From NCBI GenBank assembly GCA_024235415.1, contig JACKML010000009.1, forward strand, positions 1 through 64,000: a stretch of 64,000 nt of DNA. Direction: 5' to 3'. Source of the DNA: Chromatiaceae bacterium (GTDB lineage Bacteria; Pseudomonadota; Gammaproteobacteria; Chromatiales; Chromatiaceae). The translations under genes and the position numbers were made by a program. Below, in pieces: positions 16,598 to 25,268 of the stretch. The stretch's first letter is position 1. Each line of letters opens with the position of its first letter. Below the pieces are notes generated by a model. It searched no databases, was not told the origin of the DNA, and saw only the letters and a list, made by a program, of their open reading frames with translations.

Positions 16598-17044
16598 ATG
16601 CGCAAAAAATCGACCGTCAGTCATATCCTCGTCAGCCTGCAGTTCAGCGCGATCGTGATCGTCGCCTGGCCGTTCGTGGCCCAGCCGGCGGGCCGCCTGC
16701 AGTGGCTGGCGATCAGTGCCCTCGGACTGATCGTCGGACTGTATACACTGGCACATAACAAGCTGGGCAATTTCGGTATCTATCCCGAGCCGATCCCCGA
16801 CGCCTGCCTGGTCACCACCGGCCCCTACCGCTGGATCCGCCACCCGATGTACGCCAGCCTGTTGCTGTTCATGCTTGGCGTCGCCCTGTACCGCCATGCC
16901 TGGCCCAACTACCTGGGCCTGGTGCTGCTGGGAATTGCGGTGTTCGGCAAGATGCACCGTGAAGAGACGCATCTGCATACCCGCTTCGAGGACTATTCGG
17001 ACTACGTCAAACGCACCCACCGTCTGTTTCCCGGCATCTACTGA
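16598..17044 (+). CDS. Small ICMT-like membrane methyltransferase
   Basis: 148 residues, ATG 8 bp after hemH. Four hydrophobic segments and the SAM-binding ICMT/PEMT signature TTGPYRWIRHPMYASLL, followed by the HREETHLHTRFEDYSDYVKRT end motif. It is about half the size of the ICMT-like protein at 12663 and represents the minimal NnrU/ICMT core. Substrate unknown. Cotranscription with hemH is likely from the spacing. Confidence 0.83.
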   Translation: MRKKSTVSHILVSLQFSAIVIVAWPFVAQPAGRLQWLAISALGLIVGLYTLAHNKLGNFGIYPEPIPDACLVTTGPYRWIRHPMYASLLLFMLGVALYRHAWPNYLGLVLLGIAVFGKMHREETHLHTRFEDYSDYVKRTHRLFPGIY

Positions 17045-17054
17045 GCCAGTCGCC

Positions 17055-17450
17055 ATGAGTGATACGCCAAAACCCACCGAAATCATCCTGCACCGGCAGT
17101 CCCATTCGCTCGAACTGGCGTTCGACGACGGCAAGCGCTTCAACCTGCCGTGCGAACTGTTGCGCGTCTACTCGCCGTCTGCAGAGGTGCGCGGCCACTG
17201 GGGCCAGTACGCGAAACTGCAGGTGGACAAGCAGGACGTCAACATCACCGAGATCAAGCCGGTCGGCGCCTATGCGATCAAGATCTTCTTCGATGATGGC
17301 CACAATTCCGGGCTGTACGACTGGGGCTTTCTCTACGACCTCGGCCGCAAACAGAGCATCCACTGGAACGACTACCTTCAGCGGCTGGCCGAGGCGGGTC
17401 ACACGCGAAAAGCGCCGGCCTGGCAGACGACCGACAGCGCGACCGATTAG
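17055..17450 (+). CDS. DUF971 (GBBH-like N-terminal domain) protein
   Basis: 131 residues from the ATG at 17055. It contains the DUF971 domain otherwise found at the N-terminus of gamma-butyrobetaine hydroxylase: SLELAFDDGKRFNLPCELLRVYSPSAE, where the end of that stretch is at about 17180, then VNITEIKPVGAYAIKIFFDDGHNSGLYDWGFLYDLG. No oxygenase domain is attached. Stand-alone DUF971 proteins are small cytosolic proteins implicated in iron-sulfur or metal-linked roles, but without an agreed function. Third gene of the hemH cluster. Confidence 0.87.
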   Translation: MSDTPKPTEIILHRQSHSLELAFDDGKRFNLPCELLRVYSPSAEVRGHWGQYAKLQVDKQDVNITEIKPVGAYAIKIFFDDGHNSGLYDWGFLYDLGRKQSIHWNDYLQRLAEAGHTRKAPAWQTTDSATD

Positions 17451-17600
17451 CCATTTCAGCCGCCCGATAAACACAACACCCGCGCCGTAGCCGACCTGCG
17501 CCGGCAATAGGGCGCCCCCACTGCCCGGGATCCGGATTCCCGCCGTCGACCACGCCAGTCGGCATTCAACCTGCCCCGCCACGTGCCGCTAACGGCCTAT

Positions 17601-20600
17601 ATGCCGAACGTAATGCGCCACCTGACCGTTTTGCTGCTGGCAGGCCTGCTGGCTTCTGCCGCCGTCCCGGCAGCGGATCCGGTGCGCATATTCGTCCTGC
17701 ATTCGTACCACCAGGACTATCCGTGGACTGCACGCCAGCATCGCGGTTTCGTTGAGGCACTCGAATCCACCTTCGACGGCGAAACCGTCATCGAGACCGA
17801 GCACCTCGACACCAAGCGCCGAGCCTACGAACCCGAGTACGCCGATGCGTTCCAGGAATACCTGAAGTTCAAGTACGCCGGCTTCTCGCCGGATGTCGTC
17901 TACGTGTCCGACGACAATGCATTGATGTTCGCCCTGAATCATCTGGAGAAGGTCTTTCCAAAGACACCGGTATTCTTCTCTGGCGTCAACGATGTCACGG
18001 CGGTGCAGCGGATAAGCGGTCGGCCGGTCACCGGGGTGTTCGAAAAGAAGGAGATCGCCCCGAACCTTGCGTTGCTGACTGGCATGGGCCGCGGCACGCA
18101 GAGGATTATCGTGCTCGGCGACAACTCGACCACGTATCAGGCGATCGAGCGCGAGGTCAGGGAAGAGCTGCAGCGCTTGCCGGAGATTGAGGCCACGTTC
18201 ATCGCCGATGAACACATCGATACCATCCTCCTGCAATTGCAGGGCCTGCCTGACGCCGACCTGTTTCTCACCACCCTCGGCGGGGTGAAGAACAGCCTCG
18301 ACCAGACACTGCCGCTGCGCGAGACCTTGAAGCGCATCGTCGGCGACGGCGCACGGGTCATCATCAGCATGGAGGACGTCTACCTGGTCGATGGCGTCCT
18401 GGGCGGCTACGTGACCAGCGGCATCCGCCAGGGGGAGGCGGCAGCCGGGCTGCTGGCGCACTTCCTGAACACGGGTGAAATCCAGACACCGCTGACCCAC
18501 AGCCCCAATGAGTTCCTGCTCGACGCACGCGCAATGGCCCGTCATCAGTTGGTCGTGCCGTCTTCGATCCGCCGACTTGCAACGCTGCTGCATGAGCCGC
18601 CTTCATTTTACCAGCGCTATCGCGTGCCGATCCTCAGTGCACTGATCGTCGTCAGCGCGCTGTTCACCCTGTCGCTGGTCGTGTTTCTGGTCGTGCTGTC
18701 ACGCAAGAACCGCCAGATCGAACAACGCTCGAACGCATTCGCAGAACAGGCCGAGGCGGCATCGCGCGTCCGCGACAGCCTGAACGAGGCGCAACGCCTG
18801 GGCCGCCAGGGCAGTTGGGAATGGGACCGGGCACAGGGTGTCTTCACCTGCTCGGAAGGTCTGCTCTTCCTGTGCAACACGACGCGCGCACTCGCAGGCG
18901 AACGGGTGGATGACTTCCTGCAACACCTGCCTGGCAGCGACCGGGTCGCGTTCATGGCGGCGATTGAAAAGGTTTGCAGGCATAGCGAGCCGATCGAACT
19001 GGTACACCGCCTGAGCCGCGAGGACGGCAGCATCCTGACGGTACGCGAGGCTATCCGACTGCACACCGGCCGTAACGGTGACACCCTGGAGCTGATCGGT
19101 ATCGTCCATGACATCACCGAACGCCACGTCGCCGAGACCCGGTTGCGCGAGAGCGAGGAGAAGTACCGCAGGCTGTTCGAGCTGTCGGAGGACCCGATGT
19201 GGCTGATCGTCGGCAGTCACTTCCTTATGGCCAACCAGGCGGCGGCCAACATCCTCGGCTACGGCTCGGTTGAGGCGCTCACCCGGTTACACCCTTCGGC
19301 ACTGTCGCCGGAAACACAGGCGGATGGTCAGGCATCGCGGGACAAGGCTGAACGGATGATGTCCATCGCCTACCGCGAGGGTTATCACCGTTTCGAGTGG
19401 ACACACCGCAAACAGGACGGTTCCTTGTTCCCTGTCGAGGTATCACTGACCAAGATCCCGTACGAGGGTGGAGATGCGCTCTTCTGCATCTGGCGCGACA
19501 CCACCGAGATCAATGCCGCCTACCGCTCGCTGGAGGACAAGACCGCCTATCTGGACGGCATCCTCAGCTCATCGGAAAAGGTTGCCATCATTGCGACCGA
19601 CGCCCACGGAAGGATTCGCTACTACAGTCCCTCGGCGGAGAAACTGTTCAACCTGCCGACAGACCGGGCACTCGGAACGACCCTGATGGATCTGCACCGA
19701 CACCGTGAAGTCAGCGAGCAACGCTATATGCAGGGACTCGAGCAGGCCAGGGAAAGCGGTGAGTTCCGCTTTACGATGCAGCTCGAAACGAACGGCCAGC
19801 AGCGACAGGTGGATGGCCGCATCTCACCGATCCACAAGCACAACGACGAATTTGCCGGCTACATGCTGATGTGCGAAGACGTCACGGAGCAGCGCCGCGC
19901 CACCGAACTGATCGAGTACCAGGCGACCTATGACACCCTGACCGAACTGCCGAACCGCCGCCTGTTCATGCAGCAGCTGCACCAGGCACTGGCCCGCGCC
20001 AGGCGTCACCAGCATCTGAGCGCGGTGTTGTTCATCGACCTCGACAATTTCAAGACCATCAACGACTCGCTCGGTCACCCGATTGGCGACACCCTGCTGC
20101 GGGATGTCGCCAATCGCATCCGCGAGAACGTGCGCGAAGAGGACACAGTGGCCAGGCTCGGCGGTGACGAATTCGTCATCCTCGCTGCGGAGCTGGCGAG
20201 CAGTCGCGACGAGGCCGTCAGCGATGCCCAGGCGCTGGCCGAGAAAGTCCGCCAGACGCTCGCCCTGCCCTACCCGGTCGATGCACACGAACTTCATGTC
20301 ACGCCGAGCATTGGCATCGCGGTGTTTCCTTCGGCAGACGAGAGCGCCGATGACATCCTGCGCCAGGCCGACACGGCGATGTACCAGGCCAAGGAGTCGG
20401 GCCGCAACGCCGTGCGCTTCTTCCTGCCGAGCATGCAGCGCGCGGCGGAGAACCGCATGGGCACGATCAGCCACCTGCGCCACGCCCTGTCGCGCAACGA
20501 GCTGCAACTCTATTACCAGCCGCAGTTCAATGCCGCGCGCGAACTGTGCGGTGCGGAGGCGCTGCTGCGCTGGCAGCACCCGGAACGCGGCACGGTCATG

Positions 20601-21251
20601 CCTGACCAGTTCATCCACCTCGCCGAAGAATCGGGCATGATCCTGGCCATCGGCGACTGGGTGATGCGCGAAGCGCTGAGCCAGTTCAAGCGCTGGCGGG
20701 AATATGCCCCGGACACGCTTCACGGCAGGGTGGCGGTCAATGTCAGCGCACTGCAGTTCCGTCAGGCCGACTTCGTGACCAGGGTCAAGCAGGCGCTGGT
20801 CGACAGTGCCGCCGATCCGTCGTGGCTGACACTGGAGATGACGGAAAGCATCCTGCTGCAGGATGTCGACGGGACGATCGAGAAGATCCAGACCCTCAAG
20901 GTTCTCGGTGTCCGCTTCTCGATCGATGACTTCGGGACCGGCTACTCGTCCCTCGCCTATCTCAAGCGTCTGCCTGTGGACGAGATCAAAATCGACCGTT
21001 CATTCGTGCGCGACATCCTGAGCGACGCCAACGACGCGGCACTGGTGGACACGATCCTTACAATGGCTGGACACATCGGCCTGGAGGCAGTGGCCGAGGG
21101 CGTCGAGAGCGAGGAGGCGTTTGCGTTTCTCAGCGAGCGCGGCTGCCCGGTGTTTCAGGGCTATCACTTCGGCCGGCCCTGCAGCGCCGACAGCTTCCGT
21201 GAGCAGTTCCTTCCATCCCGGCACATGACGGCCAGCGCCAAAGTCTACTGA
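17601..21251 (+). CDS. Periplasmic-sensor PAS-GGDEF-EAL protein
   Basis: 1216 residues from the ATG at 17601 (17613 is an alternative). A signal peptide (MRHLTVLLLAGLLASAAVPA) precedes an ABC-transporter-substrate-binding-like domain (about 30-325: FVLHSYHQDYPWT, YVSDDNALMFALNHL, FFSGVND, GGVKNSLDQTLPLRETL). A membrane helix follows near 340-365, then a coiled coil, three PAS/PAC units (about 390-760), GGDEF (about 775-940) and EAL (about 955-1200). The diguanylate cyclase site is intact (ARLGGDEFVIL) with an RxxD inhibitory motif 5 residues upstream. The phosphodiesterase residues are also intact (EALLRW, EMTES, DDFGTGYSSL, KIDRSFV, EGVES). It should sense a periplasmic ligand and change c-di-GMP. 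Confidence 0.93.
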   Translation: MPNVMRHLTVLLLAGLLASAAVPAADPVRIFVLHSYHQDYPWTARQHRGFVEALESTFDGETVIETEHLDTKRRAYEPEYADAFQEYLKFKYAGFSPDVVYVSDDNALMFALNHLEKVFPKTPVFFSGVNDVTAVQRISGRPVTGVFEKKEIAPNLALLTGMGRGTQRIIVLGDNSTTYQAIEREVREELQRLPEIEATFIADEHIDTILLQLQGLPDADLFLTTLGGVKNSLDQTLPLRETLKRIVGDGARVIISMEDVYLVDGVLGGYVTSGIRQGEAAAGLLAHFLNTGEIQTPLTHSPNEFLLDARAMARHQLVVPSSIRRLATLLHEPPSFYQRYRVPILSALIVVSALFTLSLVVFLVVLSRKNRQIEQRSNAFAEQAEAASRVRDSLNEAQRLGRQGSWEWDRAQGVFTCSEGLLFLCNTTRALAGERVDDFLQHLPGSDRVAFMAAIEKVCRHSEPIELVHRLSREDGSILTVREAIRLHTGRNGDTLELIGIVHDITERHVAETRLRESEEKYRRLFELSEDPMWLIVGSHFLMANQAAANILGYGSVEALTRLHPSALSPETQADGQASRDKAERMMSIAYREGYHRFEWTHRKQDGSLFPVEVSLTKIPYEGGDALFCIWRDTTEINAAYRSLEDKTAYLDGILSSSEKVAIIATDAHGRIRYYSPSAEKLFNLPTDRALGTTLMDLHRHREVSEQRYMQGLEQARESGEFRFTMQLETNGQQRQVDGRISPIHKHNDEFAGYMLMCEDVTEQRRATELIEYQATYDTLTELPNRRLFMQQLHQALARARRHQHLSAVLFIDLDNFKTINDSLGHPIGDTLLRDVANRIRENVREEDTVARLGGDEFVILAAELASSRDEAVSDAQALAEKVRQTLALPYPVDAHELHVTPSIGIAVFPSADESADDILRQADTAMYQAKESGRNAVRFFLPSMQRAAENRMGTISHLRHALSRNELQLYYQPQFNAARELCGAEALLRWQHPERGTVMPDQFIHLAEESGMILAIGDWVMREALSQFKRWREYAPDTLHGRVAVNVSALQFRQADFVTRVKQALVDSAADPSWLTLEMTESILLQDVDGTIEKIQTLKVLGVRFSIDDFGTGYSSLAYLKRLPVDEIKIDRSFVRDILSDANDAALVDTILTMAGHIGLEAVAEGVESEEAFAFLSERGCPVFQGYHFGRPCSADSFREQFLPSRHMTASAKVY

Positions 21252-21685
21252 TCCGGCATCGTCCACAGGGCAACAGCAGCATAGATTCGCGCCTCGGTCA
21301 GGCTAAGTGACCAACCTTCGACGCGCACGAACTCACCGCGCAGATATTCGCCGCGTACCACACGCTGCAGAATCAACAGTTGCTCGGCGACGCAGCTCTC
21401 GGTTGTGGCGACACCGGACTGATCTTCCATGCGCGCCTCGATCGTCGCGATGATCTGTTCGCGATCGTTCTCTTCGGGATACTGTTGCAGGTACGCGGCG
21501 CCGAAACGCAGCACCGCTTCGGGTCGGCCGCTGATCGCGGTCAGCCAGGGCGGCAGATCATTCGCCGGTGCGGCATCGGCACCACCGATACGTACTGCCG
21601 ATGCCGCCATCATCCCCAGCAGTGACAACAGGAAGCGGCGCCGCGACACCTCACCGCCAGCCATGGAGGAGGAAAGCCCGTTCAT
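21245..21685 (-). CDS. Tat-exported small subunit (gluconate 2-dehydrogenase subunit 3-like)
   Basis: 146 residues. The N-terminus carries a twin-arginine signal (SRRRFLLSLLGMMAASAVRIGG). The rest is helical, in the manner of subunit-3 proteins of membrane-bound GMC dehydrogenases. It starts 4 bp after the GMC stop codon with a GGTGGG site inside the end of that gene, so the two are coupled. Role (family knowledge): chaperoning and Tat-dependent co-export of the FAD subunit. A downstream ATG at 21664 would also keep the Tat motif. Confidence 0.75.
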   Translation of the reverse strand: MNGLSSSMAGGEVSRRRFLLSLLGMMAASAVRIGGADAAPANDLPPWLTAISGRPEAVLRFGAAYLQQYPEENDREQIIATIEARMEDQSGVATTESCVAEQLLILQRVVRGEYLRGEFVRVEGWSLSLTEARIYAAVALWTMPDQ

Positions 21686-21689
21686 CGCA

Positions 21690-23222
21690 TCAGCCCACCA
21701 GTGACTTCAGGTGATCGCCCAGGCGCAGCGCCAGTGCGACCAGGGTAAGGGTCGGATTGGACGCACCGGCTGTCGGGAATACCGAACTGCCGGCAACAAA
21801 CAGATTGTCGATACCATGCACCTTGCAGTGGCGGTCGACGACCCCTTGCCGTGGATCATCGTGCATCCTTGTCGTTCCCATATGGTGACTGCCACCGCCG
21901 ACGACCTGTGGCCATGCACTGTCGTACTCGCCGCTGTTGAATACACGCCCGATATCCAGCGCACCGATCTCCATCACCAGCGAACGCATATGCTCCAGTG
22001 CACTGAGTCGGTCCTGCTCGGTGAGGCGCCAGTCGAGGCGCAGCCTCTGCAGGCCCAATGCATCACGCTGGGTCGACAGTGTGACCCGGCTGTCCGGGTT
22101 CGGCACCTGCTCGCAGGCACAACCGAGCCCCAGCCAATGACCAAGCAGAGTCGACGGCAGAATCGCCGCCCTGCGATCGTCGATCAGAAAGTGACGTGCA
22201 GCCTCGAGCATGTCCCTGTGCAATCCGGCACGTTCCCAGTTGGGTGCGACATTCGAGTGATAGTCACCGGCCTGGCCGGCCATGAAGGTGCAGTTGAGCA
22301 GGCGTCGTTCCCGCAGAAAGGACTCCGAGGGATTGAACGCGGCGGTGGCATAACGACCATCGGCAAACACACGGGTGCGGTAGATGCCCGGCAGGCGCAA
22401 GATATCGGCAACCACCAGTTCCGCGAAGCCGGACAGGTGCGGGTGTTCCATGAAAAAACGGCCGACCATGTCATGCTGGTTGCCCAGCCCGTGCGGCATG
22501 CTGTCGTTGGACAACAACAGCATCCGGGCGTTTTCCAGGCCGCCGGTGGCCAGCACGTAGACGCGTGCACGGACGCTGTGCCTGAGCCCGCTCAGCGTCT
22601 GCAGCTGCAACTGGTCCACGTGGCGACCCTCGCCAACCGCGGCAATGTTTACCACGTTGGCATTGAGCAACACCTCGATGTTTTTCGACTGCTCCAGTTC
22701 GCTGCCGTAGCGTTCACCGAAATGGGTGGGCGGGCTGAAATGCACGAACCGCACCTGCATCCGGCCGGTGACCGAATCAGGCAACGGCTCGCCCGTCACA
22801 CGTTCCCAGTAGGTCTTGTCCTCGAACCGCGGCGGCGCCACTTCCACGACCTCGCTGGCCCTGTCGTAGTAGGGCAGAAGGGTCTCCTTGCTGAACGGCC
22901 AGCCGCTGTGCGGCACCCATTCGCGTTGCTCGAAGTCGATCGCATCCAGCGGCCGGCAGAAGCCGCCCCAATGGTTCGAGCTGCCGCCGAGGAAGCGCAG
23001 CCGATGGGCGATCACCGGGTACGCGATGCCGACGCTCTCGCCGTCGTAAAGCGCCTGCGTCTGGGCTTCCGGCGTCAGGCCACCCGATTCGATCAGGCAC
23101 ACCCGGGTGGAAGTGCCGTCGAACGTGCGCGCAATGCTGATACCCGCCGGCCCACCACCGATGATCGCAACATCGGTCTCGAACTTGCTCAGGTCTGGCA
23201 GGGAACGGGTATCGATAAACAT
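21690..23222 (-). CDS. GMC family FAD-dependent oxidoreductase (large subunit)
   Basis: 510 residues. FAD-binding VAIIGGGPAGISIAR at the N-terminus, LGGSSNHWGGFC in the flavin-attachment loop region, and the C-terminal GMC_oxred_C block with GGSHHMGTTRMHDDP, HGIDNLFVAGSSVFPTAGASNPTLT. These match glucose-methanol-choline dehydrogenases of the gluconate/sorbitol/fructose dehydrogenase type. It has no signal peptide, while the adjacent small subunit has a Tat signal. No cytochrome subunit is encoded next to it, so the electron acceptor is unknown. Substrate is probably an alcohol or sugar. Confidence 0.87.
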   Translation of the reverse strand: MFIDTRSLPDLSKFETDVAIIGGGPAGISIARTFDGTSTRVCLIESGGLTPEAQTQALYDGESVGIAYPVIAHRLRFLGGSSNHWGGFCRPLDAIDFEQREWVPHSGWPFSKETLLPYYDRASEVVEVAPPRFEDKTYWERVTGEPLPDSVTGRMQVRFVHFSPPTHFGERYGSELEQSKNIEVLLNANVVNIAAVGEGRHVDQLQLQTLSGLRHSVRARVYVLATGGLENARMLLLSNDSMPHGLGNQHDMVGRFFMEHPHLSGFAELVVADILRLPGIYRTRVFADGRYATAAFNPSESFLRERRLLNCTFMAGQAGDYHSNVAPNWERAGLHRDMLEAARHFLIDDRRAAILPSTLLGHWLGLGCACEQVPNPDSRVTLSTQRDALGLQRLRLDWRLTEQDRLSALEHMRSLVMEIGALDIGRVFNSGEYDSAWPQVVGGGSHHMGTTRMHDDPRQGVVDRHCKVHGIDNLFVAGSSVFPTAGASNPTLTLVALALRLGDHLKSLVG

Positions 23223-23256
23223 CACGAAGACATCTCGGCTAAGGCGTTGATCCGAT

Positions 23257-23853
23257 TCAGTCCCTGTCGCCCGGGACGGGCGGCACGAAACTGACCTGCG
23301 CCTCGAACTGCCGCTGCACTGCGGCCGTCAGATAGGGTCTGCTCGAAAGCGACAGGATCACCAGGCCGCGGAAATCCTCGGCACACTGCAGCAGGTGTGA
23401 GACTTCCAGGTTCGCATAGCGATCGTGCGCATCCTTGACGTTGGTACGCTTGCCAAACAACGCATCCGCCTCGTCGAAGAACAGGATCCACCCCGATCGG
23501 GCGCCCAGGTCGAACACCTTGCCGATGTTCTTTTCGGTCTCCCCGATGTAACGCCCGATCAGTGCCGTCGACGGGATCTGCCAGACCCTGGTGTCGAGGT
23601 CGCGCGCCAGCAGCTGCGCGGCCAGCAGGCGTTCCGCAGCGGCACCGCCGACGAACAGCAACTGGCTGCCGCGCCAGGGATTGGGGCCATACAGGCGTGC
23701 CGGTGGTGACGTCACATCGTGCCGGTCAGACAGACCGCCCAGGAGCTGGTGAATACCGTCTGGCAACCCGGAGGCATCCAGGTCGAGGTCGGTTGCCGTC
23801 AGCGCGCCGACGAAAGGTTTAAGCCATCTTCGATACACGGAAGGAATCCTCAA
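23257..23853 (-). CDS. AAA-family protein with degenerate Walker A
   Basis: 198 residues. Residues 60-190 are recognisably the second half of an AAA+ module: pore-loop-like ALIGRYIGETEKNI, Walker B ILFFDEADALFG, and a sensor/arginine-finger region ILSLSSRPYLTAAVQRQFEA. At the Walker A position the sequence is LLFVGGAAAERLLAAQLL, lacking GxxxxGK[ST]; without the lysine, normal ATP hydrolysis is unlikely. The length is that of a single compact domain. Related stand-alone AAA proteins sit near contractile injection systems, but none is seen here. Minus-strand, 34 bp upstream of the GMC gene and 21 bp after the MBL gene. Confidence 0.72.
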   Translation of the reverse strand: MRIPSVYRRWLKPFVGALTATDLDLDASGLPDGIHQLLGGLSDRHDVTSPPARLYGPNPWRGSQLLFVGGAAAERLLAAQLLARDLDTRVWQIPSTALIGRYIGETEKNIGKVFDLGARSGWILFFDEADALFGKRTNVKDAHDRYANLEVSHLLQCAEDFRGLVILSLSSRPYLTAAVQRQFEAQVSFVPPVPGDRD

Positions 23854-23874
23854 GCACCGTTACGCATGGCGTCT

Positions 23875-25266
23875 TCACAGTTCGATCACCTCATGCAATG
23901 CGGGCATCACCACCTTCGCATCACCCAGGGCGGTTGCGAACGCCTGCATCGCCTCCTCGTCACCATGTACCAGGACCGTGAGTTCCGGTTTGCCCGCCGC
24001 GTTGTGCCATGCGAGCAGCTCGTTGCGGTCGGCATGCGCGGAAAAACCGCCGATGGTGTAGATGCGTGCGCGTACCGGTATCTCCTCTCGATAGATACGT
24101 ACCGCAGCCACACCATCGATGATGCGGCGCGCCAGGGTGCCATGGGCGGCGAATCCGACAAATACGATACTGCAATCCGAGCGCCACAGATTGTGCTTGA
24201 GGTGATGCAGCACGCGGCCACCGGTACACATCCCGGACCCGGCCAGTATCACCGCACCACCACCGATCCGGTTGAGCGCCATCGACGCTGCCGTCTCGCG
24301 GGTGAAGTGCAGCCCAGGCAGGGCGAACGGATCGGCCCCGCCGTCGAACATGGCCTTGACCTCGGGTTCGTAGCAGTCCGGGTGGCGACGGAAGATCTCG
24401 GTGGCGGAGATGGCCATTGGGGAATCCAGAAACACCTGCATCGACGCCGGCAGCTGGCCCTGCTCGACGCCTTCGCGCAGACAGAACAGCAATTCCTGCG
24501 CGCGTTCCAGCGCAAACGTAGGGATGATCACATTGCCACCGCGCTTGAAGGTGTCACGGATTGCCGTATACAGCTCGTCGATGGATCGCCCCAGGTCCTT
24601 GTGCGCACGGTCGCCGTAGGTGGTCTCCATCACCACGACATCCACCGGCGGCGGCCTGGTCGGATCGCGCAGCATCGGCCGACCGTTGGCCCCCAGGTCA
24701 CCGGAGAAGATCACCCGCCGTTTCCTGCCCTTCTCTTCCAGTTCCAGCAGCACGCTGGCAGAGCCTAGGATGTGACCCGCATCGAGAAAGGTAACGCGCA
24801 CACCCTCGGCGACATCGATCGGCTTCGCGTAAGCGGCCACACGTCCGAAGTAGTCCATGCTGTCGAGCGCGTCGAGCACCGTGTACAACGGTTGTACCTC
24901 GTGCGCACGGTCGTGGTGGCGACGTGCCTTCTTGTTGAGCCATGCCGCTTCCTCTTCCTGCAGATCGGCCGCGTCGAGCATGACCAGGCGCGCCAGCTCG
25001 CGCGTCGCGGCAGTAGTGATGATCTCGCCGCGGAAGCCGCGTGCTACCAGCAGGGGAATGCGCCCGCAGTGATCCAGGTGACCATGTGTGAGCAGCAGGA
25101 AATCGATGTCCGCCGGCTCGAAGCCGAACGACGCTGCATTCTCCTCCTCGATCTTTCGGCCTCCCTGGTAAAGGCCGCAATCGATAAGTACCTTCGCCCC
25201 GCCGCACTCGACCAGGTGGCAGGAACCGGTCACCCCGCGCGCCGCACCGTGAAACGAAATCCTCAT
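23875..25266 (-). CDS. Beta-CASP metallo-beta-lactamase-fold RNA-processing-type protein
   Basis: 463 residues from the ATG at 25266; GGGGGAGG lies 6 nt upstream, whereas for the in-frame ATG at 25272 it would abut the start codon, so 25266 is preferred. MBL motif LTHGHLDHCGRIP, DAGHILGSA and FSGDLG give a two-metal site. The beta-CASP region (DSPMAISATEIFR, AGSGMCTGGR) and the RMMBL-type end (GGFSAHADRNELL) complete a YsxA/CPSF-73-like protein. Relatives act as ribonucleases. Its start lies 3 bp after the LOG-like gene end. Confidence 0.9.
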   Translation of the reverse strand: MRISFHGAARGVTGSCHLVECGGAKVLIDCGLYQGGRKIEEENAASFGFEPADIDFLLLTHGHLDHCGRIPLLVARGFRGEIITTAATRELARLVMLDAADLQEEEAAWLNKKARRHHDRAHEVQPLYTVLDALDSMDYFGRVAAYAKPIDVAEGVRVTFLDAGHILGSASVLLELEEKGRKRRVIFSGDLGANGRPMLRDPTRPPPVDVVVMETTYGDRAHKDLGRSIDELYTAIRDTFKRGGNVIIPTFALERAQELLFCLREGVEQGQLPASMQVFLDSPMAISATEIFRRHPDCYEPEVKAMFDGGADPFALPGLHFTRETAASMALNRIGGGAVILAGSGMCTGGRVLHHLKHNLWRSDCSIVFVGFAAHGTLARRIIDGVAAVRIYREEIPVRARIYTIGGFSAHADRNELLAWHNAAGKPELTVLVHGDEEAMQAFATALGDAKVVMPALHEVIEL

Positions 25267-25268
25267 TG

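Noticed and set aside
21711..23294. 527-codon open frame on the plus strand opposite the GMC oxidoreductase
   Set aside because: Antisense shadow; the minus-strand frame has FAD and GMC motifs throughout.
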